Assembly: GCA_026225295.1 (NCBI GenBank)
Contig: JAMFSN010000116.1
Span: 96,938-133,889 of the forward strand
Length of the DNA stretch: 36,952 nucleotides
Source: Frankia alni
Lineage (GTDB): Bacteria; Actinomycetota; Actinomycetes; Frankiales; Frankiaceae
Direction of reading: 5' to 3'
Under the pieces are notes generated by a model, which ran no database searches, was not told the DNA's origin, and saw only the letters and a program-made list of their open reading frames with translations. A program made the translations under genes and the position numbers. Below, piece after piece: positions 23,587 through 31,940 of this stretch (positions within the stretch are counted from its first letter, which is position 1; each line of letters starts with the position of its first letter).

Positions 23587-24813
23587 TTAGCAAGATTTAC
23601 CAGCCCCGGCCGTCGCGCGGCGGGCGGGGACCATCGTGGGCTTCGACCCCGGGGCGCGCGGGACCGGGGCGCGGCGGGAGCGGGGCCGGCCGGCGACGAT
23701 CAGGCTGGCCGGCGTCCGCCGGGCCACCCACACGATCGCGCCCGAGATCGGCAGCGTGACGACCACCGCCAGGACCGTCGACAGCGGGGCGGCCAGCCCC
23801 GGCAGGACCCGCAGCACCTCGTTCAGGACCGCCGGGTGGACCAGGTAGACGCCGAAGGAGATCTCCGAGGCGAGCACGACGAACGCGTCCCCCCGGCCCC
23901 CGGGCCGGCGGCGGCGGGCCCACATCGAGCCGACCGCGTACAGCCCCACCACCATCGCCGGCGCCCACACGATCATGACCGGCTGGAACACCCCGGACGC
24001 CGTGAATGGGGCCTGACCGGCCCGGATGAGCAGCGCGTAGGACAGCGTGGCGATCGCCCCGCCGCCGGCGGCGACAGCCAGCGCCCGACCCGGTCGGTCA
24101 CCGACCCGGGCCTGGAAGCCGCGCAGGTGGACGGCCGCGAGCGCGCCGATGATGACCCACAGCTGGTAGGTCAGGAGCAGCACGTGGGCGTGGGTGCGGG
24201 CCACGCCCCACAGCCCGGGGCGGGGCGGTCCGTACTGGATTTCGACCAGGAGCGCGGTCTGGAGGGCGACGCTCGCCGCCAGCAGCAGCCCGTGATGCCC
24301 CTCGGTGCGGCGCACCAGCTTCAGGATGACCGGGAAGAACAGGTAGACCTGCAGGGTCACCAGCAGGAAGTACAGGTGGTAGTAGGCGTCCCCGGTGATC
24401 AGCAACCAGCCGAGCCGACCGGCCGCGTCGAGCTGGCCGTCGTCCCGGGCGACCTGGCGGAGCTGACCCACGCCGTAGAACACCGACCAGGCCACGTAGG
24501 GCACGCCGACCAGCAGGAACCGTCGCCGCCAGAAGGTCGTGGCCACCGGCGGCCGCCGGTAGTAGGTGTGGAACAGCACGAACGCGGTCAGGAAGAAGAA
24601 CGCCTCGCGGGTGAAGTGCAGCAGGTTCAGCGTGCCGTTGGCGGTCAGGCTGGTGGCGCTGGTCGTCGCGCCGGTGGCGTGGACGAAGACGACGGCCACG
24701 AACGTCAGCATCCGGAACAGGTCGATCTGGTACAGGTGCCCGCTGGTCAGGGACCGGGTGGCGGCCGCGGCCGGCTGGCCGGGCCGCGGGTCGACCGTCG
24801 AAGGGACCGTCAC
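23587..24813 (-). CDS. Acyltransferase family 3 membrane protein
   Basis: A 408-aa protein with about ten membrane helices. It has the acyltransferase-3 hallmarks: YQIDLFRMLTFVAVVFVHAT with the catalytic-type His in TM1, FFFLTAFVLFHTY, and FWRRRFLLVGVPYVAWSVFY. These proteins move acyl groups to extracytoplasmic sugars, lipids or peptidoglycan. The C-terminal 40 residues are basic and Pro-rich. GTG 24813 overlaps the stop of the CoA ligase gene by 4 nt, so an acyl-CoA made by that enzyme might be its donor; this is inference. The cyclohydrolase gene follows after 56 nt. Confidence 0.85.
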   Translation of the reverse strand: MTVPSTVDPRPGQPAAAATRSLTSGHLYQIDLFRMLTFVAVVFVHATGATTSATSLTANGTLNLLHFTREAFFFLTAFVLFHTYYRRPPVATTFWRRRFLLVGVPYVAWSVFYGVGQLRQVARDDGQLDAAGRLGWLLITGDAYYHLYFLLVTLQVYLFFPVILKLVRRTEGHHGLLLAASVALQTALLVEIQYGPPRPGLWGVARTHAHVLLLTYQLWVIIGALAAVHLRGFQARVGDRPGRALAVAAGGGAIATLSYALLIRAGQAPFTASGVFQPVMIVWAPAMVVGLYAVGSMWARRRRPGGRGDAFVVLASEISFGVYLVHPAVLNEVLRVLPGLAAPLSTVLAVVVTLPISGAIVWVARRTPASLIVAGRPRSRRAPVPRAPGSKPTMVPARRATAGAGKSC

Positions 24814-26396
24814 GCCGCGGCCGGGCCGGGCCGGGCGGCGGCCGCGCGGCGCAGGACCTTCCCCGTCGGTCCGGTCGGCAGGGCGTCGACCACCTCGATG
24901 GCCACCGGCCGCTTGAAGCGGTCCAGCCGCGCCGCGCAGACCGCCACCAGCTCGGCCACCAGCGGCGGACGGGTCGGCTCGCCCCGATCCCGAGCGGCGC
25001 CGACCGCCGGGCGGCTCCCGGCCGGTTGGACCGGTGTCGGTCGGACCGGTGTCGGTCGGATCAGGGCCACCGGGATCTCACCCAGGACCGGATCGGGGCG
25101 CCCGATCACGATCGCGTCGGCGACCCCCGGATGCTCGAGCAGAACTTCCTCGATTTCCCGCGGGAAGATCTTCTCCCCACCCCGGTTGATCACGTCGTCC
25201 GCCCGGCCGGCCAGGTAGAGATAGCCGTCGGCGTCGCGGCGACCGAGATCCCCGGTGTCGAGCCAGCCGTCGGCATCGAACCGGTCGGCGCACCGGCCGC
25301 CGACGTAGCTCCCGACGATGCCGCCGCCCCGGATCTGGATCCGGCCGACCGCCCCGGCCGCCAGCTCCTGGCCGTCCGGGCCCAGCACCCGCAGCTGCGC
25401 GCCGACCGGCAGACCGACGGAGCCGGGACGGCGCTCGCCGACCAGCGGGTTGGCGGTGATCTGGCTCGCGGCCTCAGTCATGCCGTAGGTCTCCAGGACC
25501 CGCAGGCCGGTGACGCTTTCGAACCGCCGCAGGACCGGTACCGGGAGCGGCGCGGACGCCGACCGGACGAACCGCACGTTCGCCACCCCGGCGGCGGCCG
25601 GCCGCTCCGGTGCGGCGGCGCCCGGCGTATCGGCGGCGGCCGGGTGGTCGGCGGCCAGGATGGCGAGAATCGCCGGCACCGCGTTGACCCAGGTGATGCC
25701 GGCGGCGCCCAGCAGATCCCAGAACCCCCGCCGGTGGAACCGGTCGTCCAGCACCAGGCCGGCGCCGGCCGCGAGCGTCGACAGCAGCCCGACGACTTCG
25801 GCGTTCACGTGGAACAAGGGAAGCGGGTTGTAGCCGTTGTCGGCCGCGGTCAGTCGGTGGTGACGCGCCACGGCGGCCGCCGTGTGCACCAGGTGGCCCT
25901 CGGTGAGCAGGATCTGTTTCGGGGTCCCCGTGGTACCGGAGCTGGACAGCAGCACACCGCCGGTCGGCCGGCCCTCGCCCGCCCGCCGATCGGGGACGAC
26001 CGGCTCCGGCGGCCCGGCGGTCGGACATCGGGGCGACAGCCGCCGCAGCGCGCGGTCGGCCGGCAGGTCATGGTCGGCGATGGCCGCCGTCGGCGCCGCC
26101 CGGTCGAGCGCCCGGGCCAGTTCCACGGTCGGCGCCGACGGGCTGAGCGGTACCGCGACCCGACCGCCGGCCACGATGCCGAGGTAGGCCAGGGCGAAGT
26201 CGAGCGGGTCGGCGACGACCAGGGCCACCCGCTCGCCGGGACCGACCCGGGCCCGGGTCAGTGCGCCGCGCCACCGCCCGACGGCCGCCGCGAGTTCGCC
26301 GTACGTCACGGTCCGCGGTCCGCGCGCCTCCCGCAGGTACATCCGTCCGGGGGAGTTCCGGGCCCGTTCATCGACCCAGTTGCTGAGGGAGTCCAC
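24810..26396 (-). CDS. AMP-forming acyl-CoA synthetase, resembling oxalyl-CoA synthetase (AAE3) types
   Basis: A 528-aa adenylate-forming enzyme. Motifs in order: P-loop LLSSSGTTGTPKQI, PLFHVNAEVVGLLSTLAAGA, AVPAILAIL, RFVRSASAPLP, YGMTEAASQITANPL, DGWLDTGDLG, LAGRADDVINRGGEKIFP and the catalytic Lys in PTGPTGKVLR. The last motif activates the acyl-AMP. The MTEA-to-NPL segment and RSASAPL resemble oxalate-CoA ligases of the AAE3/Pcs60 group, but the acid is not proven. A Pro/Arg-rich stretch with a 15-bp repeat lies in the C-terminal domain. GTG 26396 begins the first gene of a four-gene minus-strand unit ending with folD. Confidence 0.87.
   Translation of the reverse strand: MDSLSNWVDERARNSPGRMYLREARGPRTVTYGELAAAVGRWRGALTRARVGPGERVALVVADPLDFALAYLGIVAGGRVAVPLSPSAPTVELARALDRAAPTAAIADHDLPADRALRRLSPRCPTAGPPEPVVPDRRAGEGRPTGGVLLSSSGTTGTPKQILLTEGHLVHTAAAVARHHRLTAADNGYNPLPLFHVNAEVVGLLSTLAAGAGLVLDDRFHRRGFWDLLGAAGITWVNAVPAILAILAADHPAAADTPGAAAPERPAAAGVANVRFVRSASAPLPVPVLRRFESVTGLRVLETYGMTEAASQITANPLVGERRPGSVGLPVGAQLRVLGPDGQELAAGAVGRIQIRGGGIVGSYVGGRCADRFDADGWLDTGDLGRRDADGYLYLAGRADDVINRGGEKIFPREIEEVLLEHPGVADAIVIGRPDPVLGEIPVALIRPTPVRPTPVQPAGSRPAVGAARDRGEPTRPPLVAELVAVCAARLDRFKRPVAIEVVDALPTGPTGKVLRRAAAARPGPAAA
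25028..25060. repeat. 15-bp tandem repeat inside the CoA ligase gene
   Basis: GGACCGGTGTCGGTC at 25028-25042 is repeated exactly at 25043-25057 and followed by GGA. On the coding strand it produces an in-frame RPTPVRPTPV duplication in a linker of the C-terminal domain, where length change should be tolerated. Confidence 0.85.
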
Positions 26397-26624
26397 GGGC
26401 CGTCACGCTGGTCGGGCCGGGTAAGAACGGCCTGCGGGAACGATGAGAATTCGATGAAAACCCCCGGCGCCGCGGGTGCCCGGCCCGCTGGGAATGCAGG
26501 TCCGGGTCTTACCGGTGGCCAAGCCCGGCTTAACGCCCGGTTCATGCGCCCGTACCAAGGTCAGCTGTGAGCCGGGCGCCCCCGCGACCGGCCGGGTCCC
26601 CCGACCGCACGTCAAGGAGGCTCG

Positions 26625-27449
26625 ATGCTTTCGAACGCCCTCTCCCTACCGCCCCGCGATGCCAAGCCCCGCGATCGTGGCCTCACGATGGTCATCGACA
26701 GCGGCCTGCCGACCAGCTATTTCTCCGACGCGCTGACCAGCGTCGCCGAACATGTGGATCTGGTGAAGTTCGGGTGGGGGACCAGCCTGGTGACGCCCGG
26801 GCTACCGGCCAAGATCGAAACCCTCCGGGCCCTCGGCATTGACTTCTTCTTCGGCGGCACCCTGTTCGAAAAGCACATCGCCCAGGGCCGGTTCGACGAC
26901 TACCGCGAGCTGTGCCGCCGCGTCGGATGCACCCACGTCGAGGTGTCGGACGGCACGATCGACCTGGCCAGCAATGACAAGGGCGCGTACATCCGCAAAC
27001 TGGCCGACGACTTCACGGTCCTGTCCGAGGTGGGCTACAAGGACGGGGACCGCAGCGAGCGGCTCTCGCCGTCGCGATGGGTGGAGTTCATCGAGTCCGA
27101 CCTCGAGGCCGGCGCCAGTCTGGTGATCACCGAGGCCCGGGAGAGCGGCACGAGCGGCATCTGCCGCCCGGACGGGCGCCTGCGGATCGGCCTGATCGAG
27201 GACATCCTCACCTCCGGCATCCCGGTCGACCGCCTGCTCTTCGAAGCACCCGGCAAGACGCTGCAGTCCCACTTCATCGGGCGGGTCGGACCGTGGGCCA
27301 ACCTCGGCAACATCGCGATCACCGACGTCATCGGCCTGGAGACACTGCGCCTGGGTCTGCGGTCGGACACCTTCACCTGCTTCGACGAGCACCCGGTCAC
27401 CCCGGCCGCGGCGCCGGACGCCGGTCAGCCCCGCGTCCGGGCCGCCTAG
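26625..27449 (+). CDS. comA: Phosphosulfolactate synthase (ComA)-family protein
   Basis: A 274-aa TIM-barrel protein. ComA adds sulfite to phosphoenolpyruvate to make (R)-phosphosulfolactate, first step to coenzyme M in methanogens; bacterial homologues occur in Bacillus (YitD) and in coenzyme M-making Xanthobacter. Family blocks are clear: RGLTMVIDSGLP, VDLVKFGWGTSLV, FFFGGTLFEKHIAQG, HVEVSDGTIDL, VLSEVGYKDG, LVITEARESGTSGI and LLFEAPGKTLQ. ATG 26625 has a near-ideal ribosome-binding site, AAGGAGG at 26614-26620. No ComB phosphatase or ComC dehydrogenase is in the window. It is first in a three-gene unit with a VOC and an MDMPI-fold protein, divergent from the CoA ligase. The product in this host is uncertain. 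Confidence 0.88.
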   Translation: MLSNALSLPPRDAKPRDRGLTMVIDSGLPTSYFSDALTSVAEHVDLVKFGWGTSLVTPGLPAKIETLRALGIDFFFGGTLFEKHIAQGRFDDYRELCRRVGCTHVEVSDGTIDLASNDKGAYIRKLADDFTVLSEVGYKDGDRSERLSPSRWVEFIESDLEAGASLVITEARESGTSGICRPDGRLRIGLIEDILTSGIPVDRLLFEAPGKTLQSHFIGRVGPWANLGNIAITDVIGLETLRLGLRSDTFTCFDEHPVTPAAAPDAGQPRVRAA

Positions 27450-27460
27450 GACGGCGCCCG

Positions 27461-27862
27461 GTGCGCACCGGTCAGGACGCTTTCCACCTGGCGATCCCGG
27501 CCCGGGATCTGGACGCCGCTTACGACTTCTACGTGACCGGCCTGGGCTGCAAGCTGGCCCGTCGCTACCCCGACCGGATCACCCTGGACTTCTTCGGCGA
27601 CCAGGTCGTCTGCCATCTCGACCCCGACCACGACCCGGGCGAGCCACGGCTGTATCCGCGCCATTTCGGCGTCACCTTTCAGGCCGCGGAAGACTTCCAC
27701 AACCTTCTGCGGCTCATCGAGCTGCGCAAGCTGCCGGTATTCCAGGGCGAGTCGCCGCGGTTCGCCGGTCTGGTCGAAGAACACCGGACCGTGGTCCTGC
27801 GCGACCCGTCCGGCAACCTGCTGGAGTTCAAGCACTACCGCGATCCACGGATGATGTACTAG
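27461..27862 (+). CDS. VOC-family (glyoxalase/dioxygenase fold) protein
   Basis: A 133-aa two-module VOC protein starting at GTG 27461, 11 nt after the comA-like stop. Probable metal ligands are the His of DAFHLAIPARD, the His of PRHFGVTF and the Glu of NLLEFKHY. QVVCHLDPDHD and PVFQGESPRF complete the pattern of the VOC subgroup often named glyoxalase/extradiol dioxygenase-related. Its tight spacing to the ComA-like gene and to the next gene (5 nt) suggests action on the same, unknown, metabolite. Confidence 0.83.
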   Translation: MRTGQDAFHLAIPARDLDAAYDFYVTGLGCKLARRYPDRITLDFFGDQVVCHLDPDHDPGEPRLYPRHFGVTFQAAEDFHNLLRLIELRKLPVFQGESPRFAGLVEEHRTVVLRDPSGNLLEFKHYRDPRMMY

Positions 27863-27867
27863 CCGCG

Positions 27868-28527
27868 ATGAGGGAAGCAGAGGCCCTGTTCGCCGCCGGC
27901 ACCGTCGCGGCCGACGTACTCGGGCGGGACGAAACAGCCCGGCAGTGGGACCAACCGAGCTGCCTGACCGGCTACACGGTCGGCGGCCTGGTCGGCCACC
28001 TGCTGGCCGCCGTCCGGCGGGCCGGCGACCTGCTCACCGAGGCGGCGCCCGGGGCCGGGGCCCCGGTCCTCGACCTGGCCGGCTTCTACGGACCGAACCG
28101 GGCCGGCCGACGTCCCGAGTCCGAACCCGACGGAGCAGGGCTGCACGAACTGCTGCGGACGGTCGGCGAGCAGGAGGGATCCGGCGGCCCGGCCGCGGTC
28201 GCGGCCGGCTTCCGGTCCGCGCTGGCCGCGCTGGCCGCCCGCCTGCCCGGCGTTCCCCCCGACCGGTTGGTGCCGGTACTCACCGTGCCCGGCGCCTACA
28301 CGACCCTCGCTGCCTACCTGGCCTCGCGGGTCGTGGAACTGGTTGTCCACACCGACGATCTGGTGGTCAGCGTCGGACTGGAACCGGTCGGGCTGCCACC
28401 CGAAGCTGCGCCGGTGTTCTTCGAGACGATGGTGACGCTGGCCCGGGCCCGGTCCGGGGACGTGTCGGTGATCCGCGCGTTCACCCGGACCGGCCGGGCC
28501 CCGGCGGACGTGCTGCGCGTCCTGTAG
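27868..28527 (+). CDS. MDMPI/DinB-fold metal-binding protein (maleylpyruvate isomerase N-terminal family)
   Basis: A 219-aa helical bundle. CLTGYTVGGLVGHLLAAVRRA supplies the first metal-type His and VVELVVHTDDLVVSVG the Glu and second His, as in mycothiol-dependent maleylpyruvate isomerases. This fits an actinobacterial thiol-linked enzyme. It begins 5 nt after the VOC stop, so comA-like, VOC and this gene form one unit. The C-terminal domain of the true isomerase is not recognisable, so the reaction is open: thiol transfer to or from a sulfonate-pathway intermediate would be one guess. Confidence 0.8.
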   Translation: MREAEALFAAGTVAADVLGRDETARQWDQPSCLTGYTVGGLVGHLLAAVRRAGDLLTEAAPGAGAPVLDLAGFYGPNRAGRRPESEPDGAGLHELLRTVGEQEGSGGPAAVAAGFRSALAALAARLPGVPPDRLVPVLTVPGAYTTLAAYLASRVVELVVHTDDLVVSVGLEPVGLPPEAAPVFFETMVTLARARSGDVSVIRAFTRTGRAPADVLRVL

Positions 28528-28606
28528 CAGGCCGCGGGCCCGGCCCCCGATCATGGAACGTCACACGATCGGCGGTGTCCCGCCCGCGGCCGACCACAAT
28601 GACGGC

Positions 28607-29077
28607 ATGACCGCTCCGACCCCACCGCCCGCCACTCCGGCCGACGCGCCGCCGCCCCAGGTCTGGCCGACCCTGCGGGCCCGCGACGCCCGTGCCCTCA
28701 TCCGCTTCTACGTCGAAGCATTCGGCTTCGAGGAGACCGTCGTCTGGGGCTCGGAACCGGACGGGGGCGGCGAGTTCGTCGTCCATGCCCAGCCGTCCTG
28801 GCCGCTCGGTGGCGGCATCATGCTGGGCTCCGCCCCGGCGCCCGGCGCGCCGGGCGGCCCCGAAGGGGACGCCTGGTCGCTCGAGCCGGGGACCTTCGGC
28901 GCCTACGTGGTGACCGACGCACCGGATGCGCTGTTCGCCCAGGCTACGGTGGCGGGAGCGACGGTTCTGCACGAGCCGCACGAGACCGGCTACGGTTCCC
29001 GCGACTTCGCCGTGACCGACCCGGAAGGCAACCGGTGGTCCTTCGGTACCTACCGCGGCGAGCCCCGTACCGCCTGA
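28607..29077 (+). CDS. VOC-family protein (glyoxalase/bleomycin-resistance type)
   Basis: A 156-aa protein. After a Pro-rich lead, LRARDARALIRFYVEAFGFE is the first VOC beta-alpha unit; GAYVVTDAPDALFAQATVAG and DFAVTDPEGNRWSFGTY form the second. ATG 28607 is used because an upstream in-frame ATG at 28553 adds unconserved residues. The 80-bp gap from the MDMPI-fold gene means cotranscription is possible but not compelling. Ligand unknown. Confidence 0.83.
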   Translation: MTAPTPPPATPADAPPPQVWPTLRARDARALIRFYVEAFGFEETVVWGSEPDGGGEFVVHAQPSWPLGGGIMLGSAPAPGAPGGPEGDAWSLEPGTFGAYVVTDAPDALFAQATVAGATVLHEPHETGYGSRDFAVTDPEGNRWSFGTYRGEPRTA

Positions 29078-29110
29078 GGGCCGGCGATCCGGGGGCCGGC
29101 GAAGCGGCCG

Positions 29111-30874
29111 TCAGGACAGGCGCTCCTGCGCCAGCCGGGCGGCCATCGCGCCTTCCCCGACGGCGTTGCGGACCCGTTTGACCGATCCGCTCCGCACGTC
29201 ACCGACCGCGTAGAGACCTGGTCGGCTGGTCTCGAGCGCCGACGGCCGCCAGGGGGCCCGGTCGGCGGCCGACGAACCCCGCCGGGCCCGCGACGAACGC
29301 CGGACCCGGGGCGGCTGGGCGGCCGGTCCGGTCCGGACGAAACCGTGTTTGTCCAGGGCGACCTGGTCGCCGAGCCAACCGGTGCCCGGCACGGCGCCGA
29401 TGAAGACGAACAGGGCGCGGGCGTCGAGTTCGCTGCGACGCCCGGTCGCCCGGTCCTCGATGATGATTTCCTGCAGCCGCCCGTCCCCGCGGACCTCCCG
29501 CGCCTCGGCACCGAGCTGGATGTCCACCGCCGGGTGCCGTTCGATCCGGTCGACGAGGTAGCGGGACATGCTGGCCCCCAGCTCGCCGCCCCGGACGACG
29601 AGTCGCACGACGGGGCACCGCTCGGCCAGGAACAGGGCGGCCTGCCCGGCGGAGTCACCCCCGCCCACGATCACCACCGGCTGACCGGCGCACAGTTGGG
29701 CCTCGGCCTCCGTGGCCGCGTAGAACACGCTCGCGCCTTCGAACTGCTCGAGGCAGGGCACGGCCAGGCGCCGATAGCGGGCCCCGGTGGCCAGGACCAC
29801 CGCCCGGGCCCAGATGCGATCCCCGTTGCGGAGCCTCAGGACGTGACAGCCGTCGCAGTCCTCGAGGCCGGTCGCCTCGGTCGGCAGACTGACCCGCGCC
29901 CCGCACCGCTCGGCCTGCCGACCCGCGCGTTCGGCCAGGTCAACGCCCGAAATCCCGGACGGGAAGCCGAGGTAGTCGTCGATGCGGGCGGTGGTCGCGG
30001 CCTGTCCCCCCCGGGCCACGGTTTCCAGCAGGACCGTCCCGAGCCCTTCGGAGGCGCCGTACACGGAAGCGGCCAGACCGCCGGGCCCGGCGCCGACGAC
30101 CACCAGGTCGTGCGGGGTCGTCCCGTTCACCGGTCCGGAGCCGAGCACCCGGGGGCAGCCGACCACCCGGCCCAGCTGCCCGTCGTCCGGATTGCGCAGG
30201 ACCGACGTTCCCCGCCAGACGACCAGCGGAGTCTCGTCAGTCCGGACGCCCAGGGCCCGCAGCAGCCCCTCCGCGGCCCGGTCCTCCTCGAGATCGACCC
30301 ACAGGTGGGCCAGCCCGTGGCGGTCGGCGAACTCCCGGAGCCGGCGGGTGCCGGGGGAGAAGCGGGACCCGACGATGCGCAGGGACGCCCCCAGGCCGGT
30401 CAGCACCCACTGCCGCACCAGCAGGGAGCGCATGATCAGGTCCCCGAGGGCCCGGTTGCCGGCCGTGGCCGCGGACAGCCGGGTGACGGGAACCGCGAGC
30501 ACCGCGCCCGGGGTCAGCATCACGGCGGTGAACAGCGCCGGGTCCCCGGCGACCAGGCCCAGCTCACCCACCAGCCGCCGTGGGCCGTGCACATCATCGA
30601 CGCGCTCATCGGGGGTGCCGTACCCGGCGGTGATGCCGATCTTCCCGTCGAGCAGGACCAGCAGCTCGTCGCTCGGTTCGCCGGACCGGTAGAGGACTTC
30701 GTCCGGGGCGGCGTAGCGCCGGACGCCCAGCCCGCCGAGTTCCGCGATCTGGGCCGTGGACAGCCGGGGGCAGCCGCCGTAGGCGTCCGGTGTTTCGGTG
30801 GCGGTCACCCCGGGCCGCCCGGCGGTCGCGGCGGCACCCGGGCTCCCTCCTCGCGCATCGGTTGCAGCGGTCAT
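29111..30874 (-). CDS. Cyclic-nucleotide-binding-like / thioredoxin-fold / thioredoxin reductase-like flavoprotein
   Basis: A 587-aa three-part protein. Residues about 35-165 form a CNB-like domain (VLYRSGEPSDELLVLLDGKI, GELGLVAGDPALFTAV), but the phosphate-binding Arg of true cAMP sites is missing. Residues about 165-240 form a glutaredoxin/thioredoxin-like segment (LRIVGSRFSPGTRRLREFAD). The rest is a TrxR-type FAD/NADPH module: VVVGAGPGGLAAS, GGQAATTARIDDYLGFP, VVIVGGGDSAGQAA and GLYAVGDVRSGSVKRV. The redox CxxC expected between the NADPH segments is replaced by YAATEAEAQLC, so it should not reduce thioredoxin in the normal way. ATG 30874 has GGAGG upstream. Confidence 0.9.
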   Translation of the reverse strand: MTAATDARGGSPGAAATAGRPGVTATETPDAYGGCPRLSTAQIAELGGLGVRRYAAPDEVLYRSGEPSDELLVLLDGKIGITAGYGTPDERVDDVHGPRRLVGELGLVAGDPALFTAVMLTPGAVLAVPVTRLSAATAGNRALGDLIMRSLLVRQWVLTGLGASLRIVGSRFSPGTRRLREFADRHGLAHLWVDLEEDRAAEGLLRALGVRTDETPLVVWRGTSVLRNPDDGQLGRVVGCPRVLGSGPVNGTTPHDLVVVGAGPGGLAASVYGASEGLGTVLLETVARGGQAATTARIDDYLGFPSGISGVDLAERAGRQAERCGARVSLPTEATGLEDCDGCHVLRLRNGDRIWARAVVLATGARYRRLAVPCLEQFEGASVFYAATEAEAQLCAGQPVVIVGGGDSAGQAALFLAERCPVVRLVVRGGELGASMSRYLVDRIERHPAVDIQLGAEAREVRGDGRLQEIIIEDRATGRRSELDARALFVFIGAVPGTGWLGDQVALDKHGFVRTGPAAQPPRVRRSSRARRGSSAADRAPWRPSALETSRPGLYAVGDVRSGSVKRVRNAVGEGAMAARLAQERLS

Positions 30875-30920
30875 GGGCGGCCTCCGGGTCGGGCTCGGCT
30901 GTAGAAACCGATAGATACCC

Positions 30921-30954
30921 GTCCGGACGATCGTTACACTGTGTTGATGTATCA
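30921..30954. promoter_or_regulatory. Cluster of four short palindromes upstream of the flavoprotein gene
   Basis: Within 34 bp there are GTCCGGAC (30921-30928), ACGATCGT (30927-30934), ACACTGTGT (30936-30944) and TGAT-GT-ATCA (30945-30954). They lie 47-80 bp upstream of the flavoprotein ATG in a gap that is less GC-rich than its surroundings, where its promoter is expected. Which palindrome, if any, binds a regulator is unknown. Confidence 0.4.
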
Positions 30955-30967
30955 GACCTCACGGTAG

Positions 30968-31759
30968 TTAGACCGGCGGCGTCCAGACATACGGAGTGGT
31001 CGTCGTGAGGGCCCGGAAACCGAGCCGCTGCAGGATCGGCCGGCTCTCAGCGGACGCGTCGACCTGCAGGTAGCGGACCCCTCGGGCGGCCGCCGACCGG
31101 GCCCGCCGGATGACGAGGGCCCGGTAGACGCCACGGCCCCGCCAGTCCGGGAGGGTCGAGCCACCCCACAGACCGGCGAAGTCGGTCCCGGCTACGACTA
31201 TCAGCCAGGCCGCGGCCACGAACCGGTCACCAGCCTCGGCCACCAGGACCAGGGGACCGTCGGTGGTTCCGGGCCGGAGGGCGATCAGCTCATCAACCAG
31301 CCAGCCCCGGTCGTCACCCCAGATCTCCGATTCCAGCGCGCCGACCCGACGCAGGTCGGCCTCGTCGCTCACCGACCGGATGGCCACCCCGGCGGGCTGA
31401 GGCAGATCCGTCCCGGCCAGCTCCCGGGCCGAGGCGACAACGACGGTTTCCGGCGGCTCGGGAACGAACCCGGCCGCGGCGAGCCGGTCGGGGAGATCGA
31501 CCGGCCGGTCGTGCCCCCGGGTCTTCCACTCGACCGCCTCGCCGCGGGCGGCGAAGAAGTCGCGTTGCCGGGCGATCAGGGCGTCCACGGCCGGGCCGTC
31601 CAACCCGAGGTCGGGCGGAGAACTGACAAACCCCCGGTGGTGGCCCACAACCCGGGCGACCGGCCCGTCCCGTTCGAGGTGGACCCCGGCCGGGAGGCCG
31701 GACCGCTCGGCCCCTCGCAATTGATCGTCGTATGCGGCCAGAAGATCGGTGGTAAGCAT
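30968..31759 (-). CDS. GNAT-family N-acetyltransferase
   Basis: A 263-aa protein whose C-terminal half is a GNAT domain: acetyl-CoA loop LPDWRGRGVYRALVIRRA, then RYLQVDASAESRPILQRLGF. The N-terminal half is less conserved and may bind the acceptor. ATG 31759 is preferred to a TTG at 31795. Acceptor unknown; it lies downstream of another GNAT gene on the same strand, 181 bp away. Confidence 0.85.
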   Translation of the reverse strand: MLTTDLLAAYDDQLRGAERSGLPAGVHLERDGPVARVVGHHRGFVSSPPDLGLDGPAVDALIARQRDFFAARGEAVEWKTRGHDRPVDLPDRLAAAGFVPEPPETVVVASARELAGTDLPQPAGVAIRSVSDEADLRRVGALESEIWGDDRGWLVDELIALRPGTTDGPLVLVAEAGDRFVAAAWLIVVAGTDFAGLWGGSTLPDWRGRGVYRALVIRRARSAAARGVRYLQVDASAESRPILQRLGFRALTTTTPYVWTPPV

Positions 31760-31940
31760 CGGGGACAGCACATCACCATCCCGGCCGGCCGCCAAACGAA
31801 TTTCCGGAATGAGCGGAATGAAACGTGCGCTTCAGTTCTGACCCGCGCCGTGGTGGGGCCGATCGCATGGACGACGACCCGAGAAGCCACCACCGGAGCG
31901 TCTATTGGGGACGACCCCGGGCGCTGTCGACCACCGGGCG

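Noticed and set aside
26452-26568. Possible leader peptide before the ComA-like gene
   Set aside because: A 38-codon frame exists from ATG 26452, but it has no ribosome-binding site, no Cys-rich end and no obvious pairing downstream.
29345-30904. Plus-strand open frame opposite the flavoprotein gene
   Set aside because: Shadow frame with low-complexity composition.
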